This document shows positions 37,489 to 57,300 of a stretch of 64,000 bases of DNA, piece after piece. Within the stretch, counting starts at the first letter, position 1, and the number at the start of each line of letters is the position of its first letter. The notes below the pieces were generated by a model. It saw nothing but the letters and a program-made list of their open reading frames with translations, was not told the origin of the DNA and ran no database searches. The stretch covers positions 2,548,056 through 2,612,055 of the forward strand of contig NC_036460.1 in the NCBI RefSeq assembly GCF_002775205.1. Direction: 5' to 3'. Both the position numbers and the translations under genes were made by a program. Source of the DNA: Xiphophorus maculatus. Lineage: Eukaryota; Chordata; Actinopteri; Cyprinodontiformes; Poeciliidae.

Positions 37489-37693
37489 ATCAGACAAACT
37501 CAGGCTAGCTTAAAGCTACATAGCAGCTAACTAGCCCGCTAATGCTAAGTACGAGAATTCAAAGCGGGAAAACAAAGATGTCTGAAACACAGTTCAGCCG
37601 TTTATCAAACCTGCATGCCGTTAACAGCAGCGGGTCCAAATCTGTCTGTGTGAGGTCCGCTAAATCTGGGTTAAAAAGTACATTAATACTCAC

Positions 37694-37747
37694 TCATTGC
37701 TCGTATTTGGACCGAGACTCCCATAGATCAGCGGACGGAGAAAAGAG
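37694..37747 (-). promoter_or_regulatory. 5'TOP-like start and first exon of the snoRNA host
   Basis: On the minus strand the sequence ctcttttctccgtccgctga starts at 37747 and leads into a consensus donor gtgagtatt at 37693. A C followed by a pyrimidine tract at the transcript start is the 5'TOP signature of ribosomal protein and snoRNA host genes. The exact start is inferred. Confidence 0.45.
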
Positions 37748-38702
37748 AACCTCACAATGTGCGACAGGAGTATTTAAAGGCCGCGTTACGTCAGTTCAAG
37801 CCGCTTTTCGGTAACAACATAATAGGAGGAGTTTCCTAGTTAGTAAACAAAACCGATCTTTATTTCTAGAAAGTTTGATTTCTTTGCGGGGGGTTTCATG
37901 CAGAATCTTGACGGGGTAAAAATGCAGTTTCTTTCACACAAATTGATAATCACTAATAACTTCAAAGAAGTTTCTCTTAAATATATTCACACAATTTATC
38001 CAACCAAATATTTTCTTCAAATATAAAATTGATGCACATATGTCCTATTCTTTCTGTAAATTTCTTTGCTCACTGAAAATGTATAAAAGACTTTTCTGCT
38101 ATCAGTCAGATTTTGTTGCGAGCAAAGTTTTAAAGTGTCAAAACATTTTTGGTGGTAAATTGTAACTCGATGCAATCTGAAATTCAAACAATATAAAAAC
38201 TATAACAATTAAAAGTGCTTATAATGCTAACAACCTAACTTTTTAACTCATTTTTTTTTTGATTTTCTTCTTTTCTTTTTATATTGTTTTGACCTTTTTT
38301 GTTCTCGCCCTGTTGTACAAAACTTGTTCAAATACTGCTTCGACGTATAGATACGACGTTTAAAGGAAGTCATAGGCAAAAAGTTTCGAAATAATAATAA
38401 TAATAATAATAATTGCTGTTATTCTATCTATCTGCATGTGAAAAAAATCTGAATCGGAATAATGACGAAGATTCATTAGAAAATAAAATTTGTGTACACT
38501 GCCATCTGGTGGTCAAATTAAAGAATGACGAGCCGTTCAACTTCCGTTCTGAACTTTCAAAAATATCCGTGAACAAACAATTACAGATTTAAATAAATGT
38601 CAATACACGGGTTTCGTAATTAGTATTATAATTTAATTTTACTAATGATGTTAAAAGTATCGCATTTGATGTTAAAAGAGAATTTTTTGAAGGGAAAAAA
38701 CG

Positions 38703-38712
38703 ATGACGTCAT
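38703..38712. promoter_or_regulatory. Perfect CRE palindrome upstream of exosc5
   Basis: atgacgtcat contains the full palindromic cAMP-response element TGACGTCA (38704-38711), 40 bp before the exosc5 ATG. CREB/ATF sites this close to a start are common in CpG-type housekeeping promoters. It could also serve the divergent snoRNA host ~1 kb away. Confidence 0.55.
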
Positions 38713-38750
38713 TTAGCTACGACAAACATCGTCTCCACCGTGAAGGCGGC

Positions 38751-41700
38751 ATGATGGAAGTCTTTCCTTCTTCAACTGTTTCTCTCAGAGAGTTCGGGTG
38801 TGAACAAACCTTACTGTCCCGTCCTGATGGATCGGCGTCCTTCGTTCAGGGTAACAATAATTAGTTTTAAAAAAATTCCCCGTTCAGGCTCAAAAACAGG
38901 CAAAATGGTCGACAGATTATTCAATTGTTACTATCTATCCATGCCTTTGTTCATAAAGTGTAATTCTGTTGTAAATATTCAGATTATGGGCAAATCTCAC
39001 TTTCTCTCTTCAATATGCCTTCACCACTCTTGTTTAAATGTATACAGTAACACTCAATAATTTTGGAATAATGAAAATAACAGAGGCAAATAACAAATTC
39101 CTCAAATTTGTGTTGAAAATTAAGATTTCCAGTGATGAAACTTCCTTATAATCTCTGACACGCTGCAGATTAGTTTCTGGACTGAATCCTAAACTGGGAT
39201 TGTTGAAAGAAGTTGTTTCTAAGGGCAGTTTAAACTCAACTGTCACTACGTAAGCTAAAGCTACAAAGTATTACAACATAATTTTGCACTATTTCCACAG
39301 TCTTTGAGAAAACTTGTATATTCATAATTTTTTCTTCTTTTAATTTTCTTTATTCTGCCTGTTTCTGCAGGAGACACCAGTGTGATGGCGGGAGTCTACG
39401 GTCCTGCTGAGGTCAAAATCAGCAAGGAAATCTACGACCGGGCAACCCTGGAGGTTCTGGTTCATCCCAAAGTGGGACTGCCGGGTAAGTCACAGTAAAA
39501 CAGTCAATATAAAAAGTACAGACTTTTTTTTGATTAAAAAAATAAGTCAGTGAACCAGCTGCTTCACACTCATGTTTACTTCTAGGTGTGAGGGAGCGAT
39601 CACAGGAACAATGTGTGAGGGAAACGTGTGAGGCGTCTCTGCTTTTATCTCTCCATCCTCGCTCGTCGCTCACGCTCGTCCTGCAGGTGCTGCACGACGA
39701 CGGCGCTGTATCCTTCACTGAAAACGGTTCTGTTGGTTGGAACACAGCAGGGAAGCAGCCAGTTACATTTAGTCAGTTACATTTACATCAGTAACTTCTT
39801 TGAAAACATTTGTTTTTAGGAGTATTTTGACTACACTGCACTTTGAGTAATTTTATTATGAAGTATTTCTACTCTTACTTGAGTAAAATTTCTGGATTTT
39901 TTTTGTCTAGCAAATACATTTTTACTCTTACTTGAGTCATTTCTTGGACGGCTACGTTTTACTTTTCCTTGAGTGAAAATAAGTGCTACTCTAAGTTGAG
40001 TACAGTTTTTGGGTTCTCTAGCCTCCTCTGGTTTGGATTTGGTAAGCCTTCTGACTGATTGGTGCCGTTCCTCATTCCTTACCTAAATGCTCAGCTCCTG
40101 TCCTGCTGTCTGAACGCAGCCTGCATGGCTCTGATGGATGCCGGCTTGTCTATGAGTTGCCTGTTTTGTGGCGTGACCTGCGCCATCAGCGCAGACGGTG
40201 AAATCATCACAGACCCGACTGCAGCTCAGGAGAAGGTAAATCTGAAGCTCAGAAAAGCAATAAAAAATAAATCAAACTCAGATTATTCGTGGCTTGGAGA
40301 GGAGCTGGATTTCTTGTGCTTTTGCTTCTTTAAACTTCTCGTAAATGAAAAATCTGGAGAAGCCTTCTTTAACTCCAGGATTGGGTCAGTCAAGATAACA
40401 AACTTTGCTAGATGATAAATTGTCCCAGAAGTTATTGTGATAAACAATAATATTGTTGTTTTGAAACCATTTCAAGTAATATAATGGTTTGTTTATATCT
40501 GAATGTGCAAAAGAGAAGAGCCAGATAAAGTCTAGTGATAAACTAACTAAAAATAATGCAATAATGATGAATAAACTTTAAATTCTAATGAAGATTTAAC
40601 ACTGGAACTAGAAGCTGTTTTAAATATCCAAACTAAATAAACAAAACAACAAATAAAATAAATTATGATGCCTCTGTAAACAAAACTGTTCTTAAATAAA
40701 GCGATAGTTGATACCAAAACATCAGACTGAAGACTTTTATCATGCAGTTTTTGGTGGAAAGAAAAAATGACAATGATAAATAATGTCAATGAAAATTATT
40801 GATCTCATTTTAATTTATTATGCCATTAATTGATCTATTGCTTATTTCGACAAGTTTACACAGGATATGTTACACTGAAAATACACAAAATCTTTTGGAT
40901 TTTTTGTTTAGCTTCTAGTGAAAACGTCTCGGTACATTTGAAATAAAACAAAACTAACTTACAAGTAACTTTTCAGCAAGAACTAGCAGCTTGTTTTAAG
41001 TGAATAATTCCAGACATTTTTCCTGTTATGAGATCATAACGAGAACTTTTTAAAATTAATAATAAGGAATTGTTGACTTAAAACCAGCTTCTGTGTCTTG
41101 CTGAAAAGTTACTTATAAATTATTTTTGTCTTATTTCAAGTGAACTAAGATATTTTCTGTAGAAATGACTGATAAAACTGGATCTATAAGAATCACGGCG
41201 TTTAAAACACTCTTATGCAAAACAGATTTGGAAATAGAGCTGCAACTTACGATTATTTTAATAATAGATTATTCCAGTGATTATTGGATTAAAAAAATCT
41301 ACACATTCTCAAGATTTTTAATTTAGCCTCTTATACAATATTAGAAATACCTTAAAAGATGCAAATAAATAATTAAGTTCCTTTTTTAAATAAAAAATAA
41401 ACATACTATTGCCTAAAACGCAACAACACATTAAAACTGCCAGCCAGATAAAAGTTTTTTTTATTTCAAATTCAAAATGTAGTTATTTTTTTGTACAGTT
41501 TTGGCTGAATTACTGCTCTGATTGTGTTATTCTCTCTGTAACTAATATTTTCTTTAGTCTGTAAACTCCGGTTAACGATTAATCGATTGTTAAATTAGTT
41601 CATGATTAATACAATAATCGATTAATCCGATTAATTTTTTATTGTAAAGTTGCTGATTCTGTACATGTTTGTCTGCAAAAGTCAAAACTCATCATGTTTT

Positions 41701-41976
41701 TAAAATTCTCTTCAGGAAAGTCGAGCTTTGATGACTTTCGCCATCGACAGCAAAGAGCGCAGAGTGATGATGTCATCAACCAAAGGCTCGTTCTCAGTTC
41801 ATGAGGTTGGTCATTTTCTTCGTTTCTGACCCGTCTGTTGCCCGTCTGACGGTTCTGATTGGACTTTCCGTCTTCCACAGCTGCAGCAGTGCGTAGCCGC
41901 CAGTCAGAAAGCGTCAGAGAAGATCTTCCAGTTCTACAGAGACTCCGTCAGGCGCCGATACTCCAAGAACCTTTGA
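38751..41976 (+). CDS. exosc5: Exosome component 5 (RRP46), complete six-exon gene
   Basis: One of six RNase PH-like subunits forming the ring of the RNA exosome, which channels RNA for 3'-5' decay and for rRNA, snoRNA and snRNA trimming in nucleus and cytoplasm. Exons: 38751-38850, 39371-39484, 39586-39707, 40095-40235, 41716-41805, 41881-41976. They total 663 nt, giving 220 residues. Exon 1 encodes [16 protein letters not shown]. Exon 2 continues [13 protein letters not shown]. Exon 4 has [10 protein letters not shown]. The end is R-R-Y-S-K-N-L. These match vertebrate EXOSC5 closely; metazoan copies are thought to be structural, not catalytic. A second ATG directly follows the first (38754). 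All introns are GT..AG. The AATAAA at 42026-42031 is 50 bp after the stop. Confidence 0.95.
39775..40020. repeat. Repeat family A copy in exosc5 intron 3
   Basis: Carries agtaattttattatgaagta and ctactcttacttgagtaaaa, the family markers. Non-coding. Confidence 0.6.
40873..41170. repeat. Fold-back repeat family C, copy 4
   Basis: The arms cttacaagtaacttttcagc and gctgaaaagttacttataaa are inverse copies. Located in exosc5 intron 4 beside a family B copy (41243-41640). Confidence 0.6.
41243..41640. repeat. Repeat family B, copy 4
   Basis: Shows gtacagttttggctgaatta and ttaacgattaatcgattgtt. It ends about 75 bp before exosc5 exon 5. Confidence 0.6.
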
Positions 41977-42039
41977 CCCAATCGGGATTAAAAAAAAAAA
42001 ATTATATATATAAATATTGTGATGTAATAAAATATTTAG

Positions 42040-45000
42040 CAACCAACTCTGTGCTGTCTTCCTTTAAGGTGCAGAGACAGGAACACTGTCTGAGAAATTA
42101 GGTAGGAAATAAGTAGAGGAATGGCCGATCTTAGTTATGTGCATTTATTCACTGATGTTCCACTTAAATATTCACAGTTATTTCACACATGGAAGCAGAG
42201 CCGGTCCCAGGATTTCTGAGGCCTGCGAGCACAGTTTGAATGATTAGCCCACTGTCCACCACCCTCAACATCTTTAGGCTTAAATATTTGTGGAGTTTAA
42301 ATAAAGCGTTAATGTGGTTTAGTAGTATAAAATCAGAAGATCAGGGGGTCACAAAATTAAATAAATATACCAGGCAAATCTTCGCTTAATGAATTAAATG
42401 CATCATAAAATTATTAAATGTATCAATAAATTATTAAATGCATCATTAAATTAAGTAATTTCCCATGAAATAACCATAAATACAATTTCAAATAATCAAA
42501 AGTCATTTGAAGAACTTTTATTTTAAAATATATGTAATTATTTCATGGCTCCTGTGTGAGCCCGTCGTCATGGAAACCCTGACTCTCCGGCTCCCCCTGG
42601 TGGTGAAAGTGGGTTTTGCAAACAGCAGAAAAAGAAAAAAAGCAACTGAAACCATATGAATTTATCGACTCCCTTTCACTCTTTTTATAATTATTAGAAG
42701 AAGCGACACAAAATGAGTAAAACCCTGAGCCGTGGCAGCTGCTCCGTCAAACCGATGCACATTTATTTCTTTGTTCTAAGACACGAAAACATCAAAGGGT
42801 TGGTCGGTTTTTGTTTTTTAGTAAATGTAGATGTTGTGTGGAGACAAACGGCGATTTGGGTCGGTTGGAGTGCGATGCCGTGTGAAGAACTTCAGTGGAG
42901 CTGAGGGTAAGACTCACAGTGTGGTGACAACATTAACAGCCTTAATAAACTAAAACAACAGAAAAAAGGTGTTTATGATGCCTTTAGGTCAGCTGTGGAC
43001 TCTATAAAAACTGTACAGGAAAATAGAAAATTTTGGCTTTTCTCTCTCAGTCTTTTTTATTTTATTTTGTGTGGAGTGCTTTTTGGTAGCACGCCACACA
43101 GTTCTGCAACAATTTGGTACCAGTGATTTAAGTGCTTGATAAAGGATTTTACCTACTGGTTCCTGTCAGTAACATCAGTGAGAAAATTATCAGCACCATT
43201 TAAAAAGTATAAAACTACAACAGCGTATTAGGGCCATTGAAGATAAAAGGAGTAAATTTTCACCAGAAAATTCAGAAATGTTGAGATTAATCTCAGAAAA
43301 TTTTGAGAAAACTTGGAAAATATTTGTAGTTTTATAAGACGAAATTTTTTTTTTTAGAAACTCAGAAATTTCCAAGTTTTTCTAGAAAATTTGTAAATTT
43401 TTCAAACAAATTTGCAACTTTTCAAACTCATGAAATTTCAATGTTTTTTTTCTAGAAAATTTCTGAGATTATTCTCAAAATGTGTTTTTCCAAGCAAATT
43501 TTTGATTTTTCAAAATCAGAAATTTCCAAGTTTTTATAGAAAATTTTTAAATGTGAATTTATTTCTAGCAAATTTGCAACTTTTCAAACTTAGAATTGGA
43601 CATCTTTCCTTTTCCAGAAAATTTCTGAGATTATTCTCAAAATGTGTGAGTTATTTCTAGCAAATGTTCAACTTTTTCAACTCAGAAATCTCCTTGATTT
43701 TTCTAGCAAATTTGTGACTATGCAAATTTCATAGAAAATGTATGAGTTTATTCTCATAATGCATGAGTTTTTTTCTAGGCAATTATCAAAATCTGAAATT
43801 TCATTGTTCTAGAAAATTTGTGAATTTTTTTTCTAGCAAATTTGCAACTTTTCAAACTCAGAAATTTCTGTTTTTGTACAACCAATTTTTCATTTTTTAA
43901 ACACATAAATTTTCTTGTTTTTTCAAGAGAATTTCAGTTTTTTTGTGGGTAATTTCATCTTGTTTTTATTACCGTCTATAATGATCCCGATACTACTTTG
44001 TATAAAACAGCATTTAGGAAGCAGATGTAAATATTACAAAGCAAAAATACGAATCTAAGATATTAACAAACCTAATTAACAACCCTGAGAAATAATCAAA
44101 TTTTTGCAGTTTAAAATAACAGATTAATTTCAGAGCTTTATTTAAGTAATTTTAATTCTGTTTTTTCTCATTATTTTAAGGTTGATGAGTTTGCGACACC
44201 AGTTGTTCTAAACAAGCTGCTATATTAAATAATTTCCCTGCTGGGATGAATAAAGTAATTCTATTCTATATTCATTTCATTTCAGTTTTACAAATACGTT
44301 ATTAACCTCAAAGGTAAATTAAAAGTTGTAGCTCAAATTATGCAAGTTTCTTCAAAGCGTTGCTGTTGATTTCTGTGGGTAAGAAGGATCTCCTGTAGTG
44401 GTCTGTATCACACCGGCTTCATTCAGCCTCTGACTGAAGACATTAATGCTAAGCTAGTCGTTTTAGAAAACCACATTTTAAATGTTTGTAAAACTGTCGT
44501 CTTTGGTCTTTTTTCAATCCTGTGGCATAAAAGTTTCACTCGTCAATATTTGCTTGCGTTTGTAAACGCGACGTCAAATATTAAAATCAAGACAAAAATA
44601 TGTGGTCAGGTTTTGATTTGATCCGTTTTATTGATTCGGATAAATTCTCAGATCTAATTTCTGTATTTTTTTTACTAACCAAACTTCACTGGTACCATCC
44701 TATTGCAGAAATGTGATGTGAAACGTTTCCTTTATTTTACTGGGATATTTTCTTTAAATGACTATGCTTAAACCAATATGGTCAGAGATTTTTTTAGGGT
44801 TTATCAAAGTTTTTCTTTCAAGAACTTTGGGCCCAATAACAGAACGGATAAAGCTATGAACATGTTTGTAAAACACAAAAGTGCCATGCAGACAATGACT
44901 CGTCACATTAGCTTTTCCAGTTGTTTTCTTACCTTATTATTATTTCTTACATCTAAACATGTGCACTGCTGTTGTTTGTTCATGGTTTCAGCCTGACAAA

Positions 45001-47050
45001 ACCATTTCCATTTGTAGGTTAGTCCTTTTTTAGCAGGAAAAAAATATATAAGTGAATTTACATTTTAGGAAGATTTTCTTCACAGTCGGGTCACTTTGAT
45101 ATTTTTGGCACTTTTCCTCCCAGCAGCACTTTCTTCACTCCAACTTCCAGATGCGTTTCAAAATATCCACACTTCATATGTCGATTCCATTTCGTTTCAT
45201 ATATAATGGCACTCTGTTTTTATCATCATAAAGATAAGACTTGGCTTTAAAACACAGCAAAAGGCAGTCCTTTCTGCAGGTAAACAACAGGTGAATCATG
45301 ATGGGATATTGAGGAAGAAACGTTGCTTCTGGCAGGCGCTGGATGTGGAAAGTCCAGCAGGATTCGCCTCCAAACTTTGACTCTTCCTGCATCTTCTGTC
45401 ATCCATTCACATTGTGGAAAATTCTGCATTTACTTAAAGATGACCTATTATGCAAAATTTTGGGTTTCAAATGCTTCTAAAAAACAGCCAAAGTGCTTAA
45501 AAAACAAACAAACAAAAAAAAATCACCTTATTGTGTAGTCTAGAAATAAGTTAATGCTTTCTGGTGTCTGGAAAATGAGCCCATTCAATAACTTACAGAT
45601 TTTTAAGTCACAATAAAAGAAAACTGCCCCGTTAGCTAGCAACTCCAGCCCAGCCCCGTTACCTAGCAACGCCAGCCCAGCCCAGCCCCGTTACCTAGCA
45701 ACGCCAACGGAACTGCAGCACTGATTTTACCAGGAGCCACTGTGATTTCTAAAAGCTCAATAAACAACTTATGTCCTCGTTTGTTCGTAGAATGTGATGA
45801 CATTCATAATAATAAAACAGGATAAAATAGTTCATAAACCATAGGAGCCGTAGTTTGTTCAAATCTAACAAACTACGTCTCATACAGCAGGAATAATGTA
45901 AAACTACATTATTGACCATTACAAAAGAGAAATTTGCTTAATATGTTCTTGGATCTTGACAAAAACCAAAGTGTTTCCAGATCTTTATCCAGGGACAGTA
46001 AATATTATACATCAGCAACCTTCTCAGATTTAATTTAAGACATATTTTATAGAAATTAGATAAGAAACAGGGGCGACAGATACAGTTATTTTGATGACAG
46101 ATTCCTGCTCGTCCCGCAATTAAAACAATATGGTTTTTTGGACATGACTCAACGTGTATTAATGGTGCCTGAACGTTCACCTCATTAGCTTCAGCGGCTA
46201 ACAGGCAATGTCCAATCCAGTAATATACATCTATGGCTTTACCACGCTACACACTGCAAAAGTGTTTTTCTATTGGTTTACCATTCATAAAATACGTTTG
46301 TATGAAGTTTAAAGATGTTGTATAATTGTGCATCTGTTTTCAGCCATTTCTACGTGTGAGTGTAAACGTTGGGTTTAGTGGGCGTGGCTAAATAAACCAT
46401 TTATTTGGATTTAAAGTGACAGAAGCCCTAAAAAAGCTCATTCTGAATGGCGCTCAACACGAGTATTTCAGGCAAATTCTTATTATCTAAGAATGAATTT
46501 GTGCTAAAAAATTTAATGAATATGTTTTGTATTGCCCATAGACCAGGGATGTCCAAAGTGTGGCTGGCGGGCCATTTGTGGCCTTGAAATGATTTTGATC
46601 GGCCCCCTGACCAGAGTTCAATAACGATAAAAATTTGGCCAACAAAATATAAAACAACTGTTGAAGACAAAAATGTGTTAACAGTTTTTTTTTGTTTTTT
46701 TTAACAAAGCAACAATCTGTAGCCTATTTTATGTTTTGGGTTTTTAAGGTTTTCATTTAAAAAATACTTTTTATTGAGCAGTTAAATAAAGGAAAAGAAA
46801 AATCACAATAAACTCATTTTTGCATTTAAATGTAATTAATTTTTGTAATTTAAATTATCCAGTTTTGGACACCCAATCATAACTTGTTCTAGGAAGCATA
46901 ATAGGTCACCTTTAAATTTAATTTAAGCTCCACATGTGATGACAAGCGTGACACAAATTTGCCAAAGTCAGTGAGAAGGACGAGCCTGAACGTGGAGGAA
47001 GGTCCTCTGGGCTGCATGTCGTCCTATTCCAGTGAGACGTGGTTAAAATC
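42040..47050. other. Intergenic region between exosc5 and tmem91
   Basis: About 5 kb without a supported gene. 43230-43960 is AT-rich repeat with many copies of aatttctgagattattctca-like phrases (family H; other blocks near 27290-27840, 29840-30100, 51900-52220, 53280-53720 and 58270-58520). 45434-46914 is DNA transposon family F copy 2 with a family G insertion at 46543-46875. 45640-45710 holds a short GC-rich tandem of cccagccccgttacctagca. Confidence 0.5.
45434..46914. mobile_element. DNA transposon family F, copy 2, with nested insertion
   Basis: Terminal inverted repeats are ttaaagatgacctattatgc and gcataataggtcacctttaa. It is longer than copy 1 because a 'gatgtccaaagtgtggc...ggacaccc' block (46543-46875) and tandem sequence lie inside it. 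No transposase frame is seen. Confidence 0.6.
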
Positions 47051-47143
47051 TTTTCGTTTATTCGTTATTTTGCAGATGATGTGTTGATGTTCATGGAGTG
47101 TTTGTGTCTCTGTGTGTCTGCGTCTATGTGCGAGCCGCGGCTC

Positions 47144-54314
<7,171 letters not shown>

Positions 54315-57300
54315 TAAAGACGAACCGCTCCAGAGGCCGCATCAACAGGCAAACGTAATCTACAAACCGGCTGGCTCGATGGGCTTATGCAGAGGCAGCT
54401 GCTGTGATAATCCACCTTTAATCCTATTCTTTAATTTTCTCTTGTTTCAGCGCCGGGTCCAGAGGAAAAAAGCACATGACGAATTCATCCCAGCACCTGA
54501 AAGTTGTGTTGGATTATTGGAGAAGCTTTGGTCTCAAATTTTGTTCTCAAACAGTAAAAAGTGGCAATAATGGTTATTGATAAATTAGACGCCCTTGTTT
54601 CTCTTTAGCTGCAGCAGAAACAGTAAAAAATATTTCCTTAGCTTTACTTTCTGACGCTTCATAAAGACGTAACAACCAGGATTAGTTTTGGGAATAGATT
54701 TTAGCATTTAGGTGTGAAAAAATAAGGCTACAGAAGTATAATCCAGCGGTGAACATTGTCTTGATGTTCTTCAGGAAACAAAAGTCGTCTTGTTTTGATT
54801 TATGGCTTCAGAGTGACAAAAACAACCCAGTTCCTTAAGACTCCGTCCGGATGCCCAACAAACACGGTGACGTCTGTGAAGACAAAAACACCACAAACAT
54901 TTAGGTTCACATTTTAACACCAAATTTCAATAGATTCGGATAAAGAAATGAGTTTTACTATGAAGCAATTACAACCCATGAAAGTAATCACAAATTTACC
55001 ATCAGTGGTGGGACAATGTTATTATAGTCAACTAAAACTAATGAAATAACAAAACTGAAATTGAGAAAAACCCTTAATCTGAAATGTATCATATTTCTAA
55101 GACTTTATCACAACTCAATGAACTTCTAACATTTCCGCAGCTAAATGAGTTGGATTAGATTCCTATTCACCCTTTGCAACTACGTCACTTCCAGGCGCCA
55201 TGATGGACGTCGGAAGTGAGAATCCGGACTACGGACAACTACGCCACTTAATCATTCAAGGCGCCATGTTTTATGTTTTTAAGTGAGAATCTGGAGTATT
55301 GAACTGATCGACTGACATTGTTTTCCCAAGTTGTCTTTGCCATTTTTTTCATGGCTTCTTCTTGTTCGAGTCGAGCTAATTTGTCTGTGAATGTAACACA
55401 CCTGGTTGGGGCTCATGGATGGAGGTATTTACAAAGCTGGAAACGGTTAGCTTAGAAACAGAGCCATACTTCCTCCCTCCTGATGTGTTGATCAAATGAA
55501 TGACTGTCTGAATTCACACCACATGATTTATGTCACTGTGTCATAAGCAGCGTTTCCCCTTAAACCGGATCAACATTAGAAATGTACAAAAGACGAGATG
55601 CTAACCAGTTTTTTCCATACATGCTAGGCTACATGACGGTGCGGCATCGTCTCCATGGTTACTAATGGTAGGGTTACAAAGGGTTTTCAGACAGTCACTA
55701 AAATCAAACAGCTGTAATCTGCTAGCAGATTTTAAAAAGCTGCAAAATATTTGAAAGTGGGTTGGAGGTTCACTTTCCAGCAGGACAGGTGGAGTGACTC
55801 AAAATGGTCAAGTCAAAGTCCAGACCTGAATCCAATTGGGAATCTGCCATTCAATTTGAAAATGTATGTTTCCAGAAGCTCTCAATCCAAGTCTGTGATA
55901 TAACGCAAAGATTTATGGGAGAAAAATGGAGATGTACACCCAAAAGACTTGTAGTTGTAAATTCAGTGAGAGTTGCTTCTACAAAGTATTCACTTACTGT
56001 TTAAGTCTTAAGTCCTCTTACTGTTTTTGGAGCGGTCTTCGGTCCGCTTGGCGTTATCCATCCAGCAGAGTTCCTTTCAACCAAACCCAAACCGAGGTTT
56101 ATAGGCAGACCAGAATTTGGTTTGATTATGGATTCACACCACAAACAAACTTTAGTTTACCTAAATCTCTAAATAAAGTGTTACCCATTTTAGCTTGTTT
56201 TCCAGTCCGTAACACTTTAATGAATGAACTTCTGGTCGTAAAGATGTAAAAACCAGCAGCTTGTGAAGGAGAAATACTGCTGTGAGCGATCTAATGAGAA
56301 AATACGGAAAAGCAAACTTCATTGTGTCTTGAGAGTCTTTTCATTCTGTCTGGATAATGAAGTGTCATTTCACCAAACTACATAATAGCTCATCAGTCAG
56401 TATTCAGAGCAGCTCACACGATGGATTCAATAATGCGCTTCAACACACCACAGAAGAAGGAGGAAAGAAATGGTGTAACTGGGTATTTTTAGCCGGTGTG
56501 GTTTTATTTTCCGCTCGCCTCCTGCAGGGGAAGCACCTACAGTGATATTTTTTTCTATTCCAACAACGAACATGTCCGCCTCTCTTTTAGAGACAATAAC
56601 ATGTGAGGCATGCAGACTCCTGCAGCCTCATTCCAGGAGAGATGCACTCAGCTTTATTACAACCCACCCCTCTCCGCCTGCGCTCCTTCTCTGCCCAGCC
56701 ACCGTAAAAAGACGTCAGTCAGCTGTATTATCAGCCTGCCTCTATTTCTGACTCAAGCTTGTAAAACATCCAGCTGGGTGGAGAGGAGCCTGCAAGGACA
56801 ACCCTGAAAATCATAGACGATGCATTTGGAGCAGGGATGCACGTTATTGATTCATGCAGAGGTGTCCAAAGTACGGCACAGGGGCCATTTGTGGCCCTCG
56901 GACTGATTTCGTTTAACTCAAAAATGATACAAATTTAACCTGAAGATGCAGATGGAGGCTTTTTCATTTTTAATCAGGGTAAAAATTGTTAGCAACATAA
57001 TTTTCTTAAACATAAAAATACAATGTACAACGGAAAGTATTTGTGTTTTTATAACCAACTTGCAAAAGTTTATCCAGAGACTTTTACTGAAAAGTTGCAC
57101 CCAAATCAGCTTTAATTCCTTCTTAATGTGGCTACATATAGCAAGTTTTGAAAGAAAGTGACCCAAATCCTGCTCTTTATTATACAGAAAATAAATTTAT
57201 GCAATCGAGGCCCCAAAAAACTGAAAACTAGATGTCTTTCTTTTAATACAACAAACATGCAAAATCTGCAACAGCGTATTGGAGACATTGTAGAAAGAAA

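Larger units (their letters stand above)
31876..37501 (+). mobile_element. Nearly full-length L1-type LINE with target-site duplication
   Basis: A 15-bp direct repeat acatcagacaaactc flanks the element at 31876-31890 and 37487-37501. Between them are a ~260-bp 5' leader containing aagatggcg, ORF1, a ~390-bp spacer, ORF2, a 3' region with aataaa and a poly-A tail of about 70 bases. The perfect duplication and long unbroken tail point to a recent target-primed reverse-transcription insertion. The element is antisense to the snoRNA host gene, in its intron 1, and points toward exosc5. Confidence 0.92.
25870..37747 (-). ncRNA. Multi-snoRNA host gene, apparently non-coding
   Basis: Chain of small exons read on the minus strand from splice signals: exon 1 37694-37747 (donor gtgagt), then 30598-30671, 29494-29570, 29293-29319, 28057-28120, 27224-27257, 26283-26341 and the last exon from 26030 to about 25870 with an AATAAA near 25890. 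Donors are gtgagt, gtatgt, gtaagt, gtgagt, gtaagt, gtaagt and gtgagt. Spliced, the exons give no long frame. Six introns contain one H/ACA snoRNA candidate each, and another holds a C/D candidate. Exon 1 opens with a pyrimidine run (ctcttttctcc), as in 5'TOP snoRNA host genes such as the SNHG group. Mammalian TAF1D hosts six H/ACA and two C/D snoRNAs; this could be its counterpart stripped of, or separate from, the coding function, but that is inference. An L1 and several smaller transposons inflate its introns. Confidence 0.7.
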
